From Euryodendron excelsum (taxonomy: Eukaryota > Streptophyta > Magnoliopsida > Ericales > Pentaphylacaceae), in contig CM065379.1 of NCBI GenBank assembly GCA_033060915.1, forward strand, positions 27,644,318 to 27,708,317: 64,000 bases of DNA, read 5' to 3'. Position 1 is the stretch's first letter. Each line of letters begins with the position of its first letter. The notes below the pieces were generated by a model, which saw nothing but the letters and a program-made list of their open reading frames with translations, was not told where the DNA came from and did not search any database. Both the position numbers and the translations under genes were made by a program. Positions 21,967 through 34,000 of the stretch are shown here, piece after piece.

Positions 21967-22619
21967 TTCTTGCATGCTTGAAACAAGGGACTTTTTGGTC
22001 CATGTGTAGGATTAAGCTATTGGAGGGTCACCGTGTCGGGGGCTTTCTTTTAGTCTAACCGGAAACCACATGGGTGCGGCCCCCTTGATTATGTGGTGAA
22101 GCCTTTAACCTTGTATGTTCACGACCCCAATTTGCATTGTGTATATCATGATCTTGCATTCTTCCAAAATTCGTTTTCAAATTCGTTTTCAAAAGCTTAC
22201 ATCAAAATCTTCTTTTTCAAAACTTGTTTTCAAAATCACAATCCTAAGGTGATTCTAGCCTTTCCATGGCTAGGGTTGCTTTAGAAAAGTGTTACATTCA
22301 AAGTGACCAATATGGTCCATATTTTCAAAACATTGTTGTTTTCAAAACCACTATCTTAAAGTGTTTCCAACCTTCTTAAGGTTAGAATCGTTTTAGGAAA
22401 GTGAGATATTTTATAAACTTTCCAAAAAATCTCTTCTCAAAAATCTCCTCCTAAAAATCTCTTTTCCAACATGCTTTCCAAAATCTCTCTTCAAAATTCC
22501 TTTTCTAAAAACACTCCCTAGGTTTCCTTCTTAGAAAACTCTCTCCCTAAATCTCTTTCCTAAAAACTCTTTCTAATAATCTCCTTCCAAAAATTCCCTT
22601 CCAAAAACTCTCTCTTTTC

Positions 22620-22830
22620 AAAATTCACTTTCTAAAAACTCCTCACCAGGATTTCTTTCCAAAAATTCTCTCTTTTAAAAATTCACTTTCTAAAAACTCC
22701 TCACTAGGATTTTTTTCCAAAAACTCTCTTTTCAAAATTCACTTTCTAAAAGCTCCTCACTAGGATTTCTTTCCAAAAACTCTCTTTTCAAATTTGCTTT
22801 CTAAAAACTCCTCTCTAGGTTTTCTTTTCA
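22620..22830 (+). repeat. 57-bp tandem block in C 5' LTR, four copies
   Basis: ATTCACTTTCTAAAAACTCC and close variants start near 22623, 22681, 22738 and 22793. C's 3' LTR has three (33867, 33925, 33979). Confidence 0.8.
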
Positions 22831-24815
22831 AAAGTGTCCATTTCTAAAAACTCACTTTCCAAAAACTCTTTTCTTAGAGTCCAAGTCAAGGCCTAGAACC
22901 CACGATTAGGAAACCCTAGTTTTCTTACCAAAAACATGATTTTCAATTTTACCTTAAAACCTAGATTTCCAAAATCTATTTTCTATGTCAAAACTATAGT
23001 TTTCTAAATCTAGGGTTTCTAAAACATCATCCTTCCAAATCCATGTCACATCCAATCTTCCTTTTACGAAACCAAATCCAATCTCCCATTTAGGAAACTA
23101 GATCCTATCTTCTATTTTTGGAAACAAAATCAAAACATTCCTCTTTTAGAAACAAGATCCAATCCTTTATTTTAGGAAATGGGAATTTCAATCCCTTCTA
23201 CTCTAAATCTTTCCTAATTAAAATCCTTCATAATCTCCTATCTTCCTAAACTATAAATTTCCTAAACCTAAACTTTTAAATATTTTCTTTAAACTTTAAG
23301 CTTGCAACCTCTCCTAATTCCATTTCTTTCCAAATTTCAACTTTTCAAATCTAAGTTTTCAAATCATTCTTAAACTCAAGCCTTTTCTAATTTCAAGAAT
23401 TTTCAAAACTCAAACTTTGAATTCTTTTAAAATGCTAAACTTTCCTAAACTTCAAATCTTTCCAAATCTAAAACTTTCTAAACTCAAAAATTTCTTATTT
23501 TCAGAACTTCCCTATTTCAAAACTTTCCAAATTCAAAACATTCTAATTTCAAAACTTTCTCAAAATGAAACCCATCCTAATTTGAAACTTTCCTAATTCG
23601 AAACCTTTTTCTTAAAATGGGGCTTTCTTAATTCCAAAACTTTCCCATTTTGAAATTTTCCTAAAAACGAAACTTCCCTGTTTTGAAAACTTTCCTAAAT
23701 TCGAATCTTTCTAAATCCAATATTTCCCTAATCTTCCAAGTCCAACATTCGAGTCAGGTCTTTCTTAATCTCGAGTCCTTTCTAAATCCTATCTTCCTAG
23801 GTTTAGGGTCTCTATTCTTCCATTTCAAATTCAAATCTTCTATTCTAAATTCAAATCAAATCCAAATTCCAATTCAATTTATTTTTCCAATCAAACCTTC
23901 TATTTTCTATCAGACGCTTGTCCGAACTATGACTAACCTGATTCCTCCAAAAGGATACGTAGGCAACCCTCGTGGGTGTGGTCATAACCTTTTTTCAAAC
24001 TTCTATTTCCACAACCTTTCTCAAATTTCCAATTCCACAATCTTTTTCAAACTTCTATTTCCATAACTCTTTTCAAATCTCCAATTCCACAACATTTTTC
24101 AAATTTCTAATTCCACAACATCTTTCAAATATCCAATTCTACAATCTTCTTCAAACTTTCTAATTCCATGATCGATTTCAAACTTCCAATTCCAAATTTT
24201 TATTTTCAAATCTTTATTTCTAGTTTTTAAAACTTTTCAAAATCAAATCTATATTTTCAAATCTCTTTTAAATCAAATCAATTTCTTTTCAAATCTATTT
24301 CTAAATCTCTTTTCTTTTCTTGCATATCATACATCATATCTTTTCAAAAATTCTTTTCTAAAGTGGATAGGATTGGACATTTGTTAGTTGAAGACTCTCA
24401 TAGGTGAATTTAAGGTAAATAGACATGTAGGGCGGGGTAGGGTGATGGCTTAGTGCGCCTTCCCTACACATAACCAACCTCCGAACCTAGGATTACTGTT
24501 TTCGATAGACCAAAATGGAGTTTATTTTCAAAAAAGGGCTTAAATGTTTTCTATAGGTTGCTAAAAAACCTATTTTTCTAAAAACCCTCTCTTGAGTAAG
24601 CATTTTCAAAATCATTTTCAAAAACCCTAAGTATGATCCTCAGATTATGCCTAGTTTTTAGGTGACCTAACTCACCTTAATCAAGTTTGGTGGCGACTCC
24701 AAATGTTTTCCAAAAGCCCTTTATTCAAATCTATTTTCAATTCAAACCTAGTCGCACTCATTCTTCTAGGAGGATGTGTGTATTCCTCGAGTGCGAAAAA
24801 TCTGGGCGCGACAGC

Positions 24816-24833
24816 TGGCAACTCCACTGGGGA
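24816..24833 (+). promoter_or_regulatory. Primer-binding site of element C (tRNA-Arg type)
   Basis: TGGCAACTCCACTGGGGA, two bases after the LTR end, differs at two positions from the intact PBS in F (58315-58332). Complementary to the 3' end of plant tRNA-Arg, the primer used by Tat/Ogre elements. Confidence 0.85.
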
Positions 24834-26810
24834 CACTTAGAGGGTTAGGCCACAGTCATGTCTCTTTACCCTTCACCCATGTAGAGTCTTCAATTAAGTT
24901 TTTCAATCCTATTCACTTTAAATTTTCAAAACCAAATTTTCAAAATTGTTTTCAAAAAAACAAGCACTGATTCATATTATCTTGCATTATGTTTGCCATC
25001 CACATACTAACTCTTGCATCTTTGTTTTGTAGGTGCGCTTTTTCTTTAAATTTTATTAACTAATATGCATGAATGTGATGAATAGGATGAATGGGAGTTG
25101 TTAGGCTTTTTCCTCTGCTTTCAAAAATCACACACACACTACATGTGCACATGCATTCTGCATACTTGCATTATTACCCTGATATGACCCTTCTAGTTAG
25201 AAAGGGGGAACGGTATATTGGTTGTGGGGCAAGATGCTATGTCAGTTTCTTTGCCTACAGCCTTTTGATGGTTCCCCCACTCGGATCACCAACTGATCAT
25301 GGCACCACCTCGGGAAGTGGGCCTAGGTTTGAAGATCTAGGGACCGAGCCTTTTTAGGACGCATTACTCAACCCTCAACCTCATGCTCATATAGACACCT
25401 TGCATAGCCGAACCTCTGCCAGATTTAAGATGTGCACTGTTTTCAAAACCATGGAGGATAGGGCGACTGCCCTTATTTTCATTTACACCCGTCTATTCCT
25501 GTTGTTATAATGATTGTATTCTTACTGTTATAATGCTTGTCTAACTGCTCATACATACATATGTACTTCAACTGTATTCTCTTTCATTATACTCTTTGCA
25601 TATCCATGTTCATGCATTCAATATCCCATGTCAAGACAAGAGTTTTAAGTAACTCAAGTCACTGCATTCTCATGCATATGATCAATCCATTGAGAGTGAC
25701 ACCAAGGTCACTCTGCCATGCATTAAACCTACCCAAACCCTAAGGGTTCCCACGTTAACCCTAAGGAATCATTGCATGCATTTTAAGTCATTTCATTAAG
25801 AGGGGCCCCAATCCCTCTATGCTCACGGAGATAGGGTTGCCAAGAAGACAAGGGGCAATCGATCAACAAGGTCTCTCAATGACCTCCTCGACATCGAATC
25901 CAACGAAGGCAAATCTAAAGACTCAAGAGTAGTTTAGGATTCTTTATGTAAAATTAGATAGGTGGAAGTCCAAAGAAACATGTTCCTCCTCCCCACAGAG
26001 AAATGTATTTTAATTCTTTTGTATCTTAAACCCAAAAGTTAAATGTACTTCTTTATTCCCCACGAATGAATGGATGGATGAACGGATGAATCGATGAAGG
26101 TTCCCACTTGACGTTAAGGTATCTGCATATAGGGGCAAATTTCCTATATTCAAAAGTGAGCAAATACATCATATTTAGTTCTTCTCTCGAGTAAGGGCAC
26201 CTTTAGGACATGCATTGCATATAAATTTTTAAATCAAGGCACTAACTTCTCTTTTGTTTTTGCCTTCTATCCTCCCCCTCCTCATCTCCAAGTATCCAGA
26301 GAACCGAAGATAGAAGCAAGACAAGAAGGGAATTTTTCTAAACCATTCATTTATTGTTATCATACTACTCACATCTTCACTTTTATTATGTTCATGCATC
26401 TATATCCATTCAGAGATAAGAGTTCCAAGAAACTCAAGTCATTTCATTCTCATGCATCTAATAAATCGTAGAGAGAAAGGAGCAATCCAATCTCATGTTA
26501 ATCAAACTTACCAAAACTCCTACGGGTTCTTAAACCCTAAGGATTCATGGCATGCATAGAACCATATCTCGAGAGAGGCCTAAATCTCTCTCAGTCCATG
26601 GAGGCGACATTGCCCAAATAAGGAAACATCAACCGGCCCACGTCGAAGAGGTATTGTATTGCATAATAGGGACAAAACCCCACCTCCGAAATGGACTTAT
26701 CTTCATGCCTAGATTCCCTCAAAGAAGGGACCTTCATAGGACATGTATCGCATAGAACCTCCAACTCCACATACTGACTGCATTCTGTTTTTCTTTTCCT
26801 TTTTGTAGGT
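24834..26810 (+). other. Leader of element C, with an internal duplication
   Basis: No gag ORF. Two diverged copies of a leader segment lie near 25590-25870 and 26390-26660. Shared blocks are CTCATGCAT, CCCTAAGGA-TCAT-GCATGCAT, and a GAGRGGCC-CTCT block followed by GGAGRTAGGGTTGCC-type sequence. F has one copy (57240-57600, reversed). Possible splice acceptors TTTGTTTTGTAG (to 25032) and TTCCTTTTTGTAG (to 26808) follow pyrimidine runs. Confidence 0.65.
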
Positions 26811-28640
26811 CAGAGAGCACAACTCGATTCATGGAATCCCTTTAGTTCCCCACCAAATTCAAACTCATGGAAGGATGAGTCTAGTTGTCAGAAGAGGTCG
26901 AACTTACATCAGGGAGCAAGAAGTGCGAATTTTATTGAAAAGGCGACACTTGCATGATATCATGGCTAGGCAATAGACAACTGAGTCCCCAAAATGATGA
27001 GAAGCCATTGTTCTATTTATCCCAAATAAACACTACCCTTTACTCAACCCACTAGAGCCGTACATAATTTCTTCTCAGATATCCCAAAACCAAGAACCAT
27101 CCCCCACATTGGGGTAAGCACAGAAACACATCATCCATAGGAACATATAGGGGTTCACTGATAGAAACACATCATCCATAGGAATATTGTCTAAATTTTG
27201 TACTTAGGCTTTACGGACTAAGCAATTCAATTTGAAATGATTAGAGGCCCTCAATTCTGCTACCATACCCAAAAATATCCCTTTTGCTTAACCTAAGAAA
27301 GGTGAAGAATATATAGTTATTCAAAAGTGATCCTAGGTAACCAAGAAGCCCAATAGAAGCAATAGTTTCGAGTCTTTACCCTTTCTTGTAAAAACCCAAA
27401 ACCGTGGCCTACATTACGACCCTATTAAAGTCCTCTCCGATTAGAAAAATGATTGCTTGATCTAAATGAGCCAGACATGTTGCTAAAGCTAGAGGAGGAT
27501 ATCAGAGGACAAAACCCCGCTGGAAGACCAACCAAGGATGGTGTGAATCTAAACCCTACTAGAAATAACATCAAATTTGAGCCTACGTATTCTTTTCATT
27601 CATAAAGCCCTTAACCTAGCCTACGTTATGGTCCAAATTAAAGTCCTCTCTGATAAAAAAAAATTACTTAGTCCAAATAAGCCTGAACAATACCAAGACA
27701 AGTAAGATGAGAAAGGAGAACTGGGGAGGAATTCAAGGGCAATCTCATGCTCCAAAGTGTGCTCAGATGGTTTTGGTTTAAACAATCCACTAAAAGAAGA
27801 TCTTTGAGCCTAAATATCCCTTCATTTCTTACAACCCCTCAACCCAGCCTACATTACGGTCCTAAAAGAAGTCTTCTTAGATTGAGGGCTTAGCTGTTTA
27901 TCGCTCTGCAAAGGGCATGTGAGTTGTCGCTCTAGCCATGGCAGCATTTTGAAAATCAGAGAGAGAAAACCAAGTGAGATTAGAAAAACCCCAAACAACA
28001 ACCCTGTAGGAAGTAGGCTATGATAGCAAACCAAAATGTCAAGATCCCTGGAGAATGGTGTAAATGCTATCACACCCTAATAAGAATGAGACAAAACTGA
28101 ATGGGGTAGAATCTCGGAAAAAAAACAGAATCTTGAGAGTATGGGCCTTAGAGCAATCCTGGGACATTCTTTGTAAATAGCTTATATACATGTATTACTA
28201 ATGCATCCATGAAATGTATAGCCTGTACATTCACTAAATTCCTGTGTAGTTTGTATCTATTCCTATATTCATCAAAGGCATAGTATACGTTCAGTTCCAT
28301 TCCTATATGTACATTCATCCAAAATGTATAACATGCATTAAATTCGATTCTTGTATGAACCTATGCATTCATAAAAAATAAAGGGATATATGTAAAAAAA
28401 AGTAATACATGCAAAATAAGTCATACATCTAATTCCATGTGCATTTGTAAAAACTAAAAAAATAATAATAAAAAAAAAGAAAAAAAAAGAAAATATAACA
28501 TGCGTTTACTTGTGCACTTTTAGAATTGGCATAAGTAAACTGTTTTTGTACAAAAACTAACTCTATGTCCTTCCCTCTCTCTCAAATAAGAAACAGGGAA
28601 TAAGGTAAAACGCAAAAAGGAGCTAAAGCCACCACTTAGA
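26811..28640 (+). other. Internal region of C without genes; gag absent
   Basis: Collinear at both ends with A and F, but the gag segment is missing. Three copies of the ~75-bp block (GAGYCT ... GCCTACRTTAYGRYCC ... AAGTCYTCTY) lie at 27370-27445, 27579-27655 and 27805-27884; A and F have two. The 74-aa minus ORF at 27849-28073 shows no family resemblance. Confidence 0.65.
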
Positions 28641-28643
28641 CAT

Positions 28644-29698
28644 CTACAGCACCGTTACACACCTCAGAAAGCTTAGATTTCCATGGCCGACAAGAAACAT
28701 AGAATAGGTCAATGGCCCACCCTCGACCTCCCTAATCACATGACTCCTGACTCGAAATACCATGTATGCTGAAAAAGAAGGGCAATGGATAACTGTCCAA
28801 TCGTCCAAAGCTGGAATATTAGAGCACATCCCAGAAAATGAGCATTGAACCCCTACTGGACTCTGGTAAGGCTCACGAAGGTCTCTCCCACAACCATAGG
28901 AGCATGGGAGTGCCACTCACGAATCTTGACAAGCAGTATACATAACCGATAGTCAACCAAGTCACCCCCCGGCAGAAACATCAACAAGTTTAGGAGAAGC
29001 AGAGCTAGAGTAACCATGCGGGAAACAGAACAATCCTGGGAAGTGTGCCAATCACCTAAGTGGGCTCGCATACCCAGGGTGAACTCAAAGCGAGAGAAGA
29101 GGAACTTTGCTGGAACGTAAGGAAACTGGGGCAGCAAATTAAAAGAAAAGGCCGCACAATGGACCCCAAACTGAGAAGAGAAAATTGTGACGCAGCCATT
29201 AGGAAAAGTAGGTCCTATAATGTCAGCTGAACCATTCTGAAGACCTAGGAGGAAGCCATACTCATGGGGAGTAGGGGCAAGCTCACATTTCCCAAAACAG
29301 AAGAGAGACAGGTCAGGTGGCCAAAAGAGAATCATTGCCAAATACAAGCTACACTAATAGGAGAGAAGTCATGCAACCAAAGGACCAGCGAAAAATGTCT
29401 CGCTCATTTGGAGGATACCGGTCATACCAAACCTGTAGTTAACTCAACATAAAGTCGGCCATTCTAAAGGTCAAAAGTGGGAAACCTCGGCATCCATTTC
29501 CTTTTCAAATGTTGACTTGACTGAAGGGAAGGGGTCGACTGGAGGCTTACTCCCCCTTCCATCCTGGCTAGAGAATGCCCTACTAGCTAATTTGCGACTC
29601 TACCCCTGCAGCGACTGGAGCTGCCAATAAGAATCTGTCCAGGCCGCCTTCCCAGAGCGGTGTCTCATCTCGGAACCATCATCACCCGCATCCGCCAT
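28644..29698 (-). pseudogene. Antisense gene of element C with DUF7745-like body
   Basis: Starts at 29698 with the same N-terminus as the A and F antisense genes (MADAGDDGSEMRHRSGKAAW) and the same upstream splice acceptor, but the body is unrelated to PMD. From 29347 down to 28853 it reads LAMILFWPPDLSLFCFGK, then CELAPTPHEYGFLLGL, later ALLLLNLLMFLPGGDLVDYR and VVGETFVSLTR. That pattern (FW..-FxFG-ELxPTxxEY and later ETFxSL) resembles the DUF7745 family, which is common in plant retroelement-linked proteins. A stop lies at 29600 after a small indel, and a frame change near 28900 leads to 28916-28644. Family call from remembered patterns, unverified; function unknown. Confidence 0.68.
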
Positions 29699-29699
29699 C

Positions 29700-30614
29700 C
29701 TGAAAAGGTAAGCCAAGGTAAGAGATGTTAATATATGGTATATGCATAAGAAAATAAAAGTGGAAGAAAAAAAATAATAAAATAAATAAATAAGTAATAA
29801 AAAAAACAACAAGTAAACAAAAAAAATATAAAAAAGATTTCAAATAATAATTTAAAACAAATTTCTTACACCTTTTGATTTTCCAACTTCAAGTCAAATC
29901 TCAAGGGTTTTCTGTCTTTTTCCTTCAAAAAGATTTGTCCTCTAAACCTTTATTTCCAACTCTTTTCTTGATTTCTAAAAATTTTGACAGAGTTTTGTTT
30001 AAAAATGGTCCCTACAACATCCATGACATCAACACAAAATATAAACCGTGCACTTCACAATGCTACAATCACATGACATCAGCACCCGCACACTTTTTAA
30101 TTTTTTAAAATTTTCAAAACACACGTTTTATTTTTCCAATAAATTAATGATTTTCAAAAATGTCCTAAAATTCCTCAAAATCATTTCAAATGTTTTCTAA
30201 AAAATTCCCTAATTTTTTCAAATTTTAAACTCTAAAAATTCATTTAATTTCTTAAGTTTTTCGATTTTCCTAATTCTCTAAGTATTTTTCTATTTTTCAA
30301 AAAATGAAAAATTCACCAAGTTTTTAAAAAATCATGAAACTTCACATGGTTGTTAAACACATTTTTTTAAGGCACATAGTATAAAAATCTAGCCAAAAAA
30401 TCCAATGCTCAAGCTGCAGGGATAAACCCCCAATTCCTGCATAGACTCCTTTCACATAATCATGTAAAATCACTCAAATTCAATCAAACAAGCACCAAAA
30501 TGCAAACATAACTTCACCATAATGTTCAAAACATGTCAAAACATCAATTTCCACTATTCACACGACTTAAACAGAATTCTACACATTCAAATCAACAGAA
30601 AATTGAAAACTCAC
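29700..30614 (-). other. Probable 5'-UTR intron of C's antisense gene
   Basis: Donor GTGAGT (30614-30609) and acceptor TTACCTTTTCAG next to the ATG, matching A and F. AT-rich body with A runs and T runs. Confidence 0.6.
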
Positions 30615-31062
30615 CACTTGGAGTTCTCCGGTGAAATCTTCTCTTCCGGCGACTTTTCCGGTGACGTGGTCTACTCCCGGCAATCACCCATGATCCCCAA
30701 GAAGTGCTCTGTCAATGTCTAAGTTGGTTTCCTCGCAAAGTCTCCCGAATTTGTGAAAATCTCCCAAAATCCCACAAGTGTTCGAACCAAAAAATTTTCT
30801 GGTTTTGCTCCCAAGCCTGGCGCCACTAGTAGTGGCACCAAGCCAACTTTGCCAAAGGCGCCACTCCTGGTGGCGCCAGTTGCCAATTCTGGGCAGTTTT
30901 GTCCTTTTTCCCGACAAAACTCGTTTTTGATGGCCTTTTTAGGCCCAATATCCATTTTTAAACCCCTATTGTCGAAAAAATTCCAAAGTCTGTCCCTTCG
31001 TCAGCCTCACGGTCAACATGGGAGTCTTACTTTATCATTTTTTATCTTCGACAAGCAAAGAC
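30615..31062 (-). promoter_or_regulatory. Antisense gene upstream zone with GGCGCC palindromes (C)
   Basis: At 30820-30885 two palindromes of the LTR promoter type occur: TGGCGCCACT-AGT-AGTGGCACCA, then GGCGCCACTCCTGGTGGCGCC. They are about 200-250 bp before the 3' LTR and upstream of the antisense donor. Shared cis elements between LTR promoter and antisense promoter are an inference. Confidence 0.45.
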
Positions 31063-31075
31063 AGAAAAAGAGGGG
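31063..31075 (+). promoter_or_regulatory. Polypurine tract of element C
   Basis: AGAAAAAGAGGGG five bases from the 3' LTR start at 31080, preceded by the imperfect CTTCG/CAAAG stem. Confidence 0.83.
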
Positions 31076-31079
31076 CAGT

Positions 31080-34000
31080 TGTAAGCACCCTATTTTTTAC
31101 CACTCAGCAGTCTACAGTCCGTCCAAACTTGTATTCAAGTTAATGCGGATATATTTTTAGTCAAATCAACTTTCCAAGTCTAATCCCGTCTATTCATCGC
31201 TTCACGGGCCCACCAGGCCCAAATAGAGGCAAAATGATAAAAAATGCCCTTAGGGGCATTGTTCGGTCCAATTCTAAATTAGGCACGTCTTCCAGAAGAT
31301 GATAAGTCCCCTTTCTAATCCAATAGGCACGTATTCCCGAAGACGGTAAGTCCCATTTCCAATCTAACAGGCACGTCTTCCTGAAGATGGTAAGTCCCCT
31401 TTTTCCAATCCAATAGGCATGCCTTCCCGAAGATGATAAGTCCCCTTTCTAATTCCAATAGGCGCGTCTTCCTGAAGACGGTAAGTCCTTTTTCCAATTC
31501 CAATTCCAATCCATCTATCGAGAAAGTTTATTCCTCGAGACGGTAAGTCTATCCTATCCAACACTTTTTTTGAAGAAAGTTTCTTCGGAACAGTAAGTCC
31601 CTTCAAACTTGTCGACCGGGACGAGACCTCAAATCTCCTAGATGGTAGAACGGTCCACATTTGGCTCCTGCTAGCCTACCAATGCAGAAATGTTCCTTTT
31701 GGCATGCCTTTCGAGAAAGTTGACTTCTCAGGCGCTTAGTCCCTTTAGCAACTTCCTGAGATCAGACAGTTTCGAGAATGATCGTGAACCGTTAGAGTAG
31801 CGAAAGTACTCGCAAACATCACAACCATCAGACTAGCGAAAATACTCGCAAACAGGTTGATATAGGGAATTGCCAACAAACTTTTGTATCACGAGATCAC
31901 CATCAAAGTGGCGGAAACACTGAAAACCCAGGTCAACATTAGTGCCTGCAAGCCCACTTTGGTGAAAAATGACCAAACTACCTCTAGGGCCATTTGTTGG
32001 CACGTTTCTCGAGAACATACCTAAGTCCTCAGAATGGTAAGTCCACCCTTCCAAGATCGTCTTAGAGACAATCCGGCATGATTAGGTGCCTTCTAGTCAG
32101 TTTCGGGCCAATTCCGAGACTTTCTAGTCAAGATGACCATTTTGCCCTTAGGCATTCGAACGCCCTGGGGACCACACTGGCTCTGGGTATCAAACCAGTA
32201 ACCTCCCAAGAATACCTTTTATAGTATTCTCGATCTTCCTTTATTTTTTGGATCATTCCGAGTCAATTCCGGCAAACATGGTGAAAAATGGCTGTTTTGC
32301 CCTTGGTGGGCCGGTCACCTTTTTCTAGCCACATTGGCTCTGGGTATGAAACCGGTAACCTCCTGGGAGGTTTCTAAATAATGTTTCCAAACCTCAAGCC
32401 TTCTTTCGAGACATTCCGAGTCTGTCCCGGCTCGATTGACCGTTTTACCCCTAATAGCCTAGTTAAACTTTTCGACAATTCTTGTTATCATTTTTCAGAT
32501 CAAATACCTCCGAGACCCTGTTATGAGGGTTCCTGCCCTTTTTCGGCCTTGCAGCCCATTCCCAGTCCTTTAAATGCTTCTCGAACCTTCCGGAGTCACT
32601 CCTAGTGAAGTTAGGCTAAAAATTGCATGGTAGTCACTAGTACAGACACCCAAATCTTCTCAAAATATGTTGCTTGTCGATCTTAAAACTTTTCTAACTG
32701 GCTGGCGCCACTAGTAATGGTGCCAAGCCAATATTGGGCTTGGCGCCACTACAACAGGCGCCATGTCATTCTTATCTCTATAAATACAGAGCCTCCTCCA
32801 GCGTGAAAAAGGTCCCCCAACTCAGTCTGAAAACCCTATTATTCAATTTACAGAGCTTGTAGACTCCCTAAACCCTAACTTCTTTAGGATTTCCAAACCC
32901 TAGCCTCCATACACAAACCCTAGCCTTCTATACACTCGTACACTCTCATATACTCATACACTAGCCTTAAACCCTCCATTGAAGGCTTGGATTGCTGCAA
33001 TCACGAAGCTTTGAAGATCGAAGACAAACTCTTGAAGACTGAAATGAAGACCGAAGCGAAGCAAGCAAAACAAAGCGCGTAAAGTTATGCAAAATAAAGA
33101 AGACACAAGGTAGGCTTCTTATTTACGTTTACGCATCTTTCCCCCTCTCTTCTCTCTCCTAACCCACTTGGGTTTTTTTCTATTTTAATCTCCCATCTTC
33201 TTCCCTCCCTTTCTTGCATGTTTGAAACAAGGGACTTTCCGGTCCATGTCTAGGATTAGGCTATTGGAGGGTCACCGTGTCCGGGGGCTTTCTTTTAGTC
33301 TAACTAGAGACCACATGGGTGTGGCCCCCTTGATTATGTGGTGAAGCCTTTAACCTTGTATGTTCACGACCACAATTTGCATTGTGCATATCATGATTTC
33401 GCATTCTTTCAAAATTCGTTTTCAAACTCGTTTTCAGAAAGTTTACATCAAAATCTTCTTTTTCAAAACTTGTTTTCAAAATCACAATTCAAAGGTGATT
33501 CTAGCCTTTCCATGGCTAGGATTGCTTTAGAAAAGTGTTACATTCAAAGTGACCAATATGGTCCATATTTTAAAAACATTGTTGTTTTCAAAACCACTAT
33601 CTTAAAGTGTTTCTAACTTTCTTATGGTTAGAATCGTTTTAGAAAAGTGAGATATTTTATATACTTTCTAAAAAATCTCTTCTCAAAAATGTCCTCGTAA
33701 AAATCTCTTTTCCAACATGCTTTCCAAAAGCTCTCTTCAAAATTCCTTTCCTAAAAACACTCCCTAGGTTTCCTTCTTAGAAAACTCTCTCCCTAACTCT
33801 CTTTCCTAAAAACTCTTTCCAATAATCTCTTTCCAAAAATTCCCTTCCAAAAACTCTCTTTTCAAAATTCACTTTCTAAAAACTCCTCACTAGGATTTCT
33901 TTCCAAAAACTCTCTCTTTTAAAAATTCACTTTCTAAAAACTCCTCACTAGGATTTCTTTCCAAAAATTCTCTTTTCAAATTTACTTTCTAAAAACTCCT

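Larger units (their letters stand above)
21284..24813 (+). mobile_element. 5' LTR of element C, right part
   Basis: Continues from 1-24 after B. Its TATA box is altered to CATAAATA (21511-21518). It carries the poly-C run, a 57-bp tandem block (22620-22830), the G-poor tract to about 24320, and an end module with hairpin and TGGCGACTCC near 24690. It ends GGGCGCGACA at 24813, two bases before the PBS, so this is a 5' LTR. Confidence 0.87.

Noticed and set aside
24834..26810. gag in element C's leader
   Set aside because: No KFKMPDF, FQHSL or knuckle motif was found; the longest ORFs are short and unrelated.
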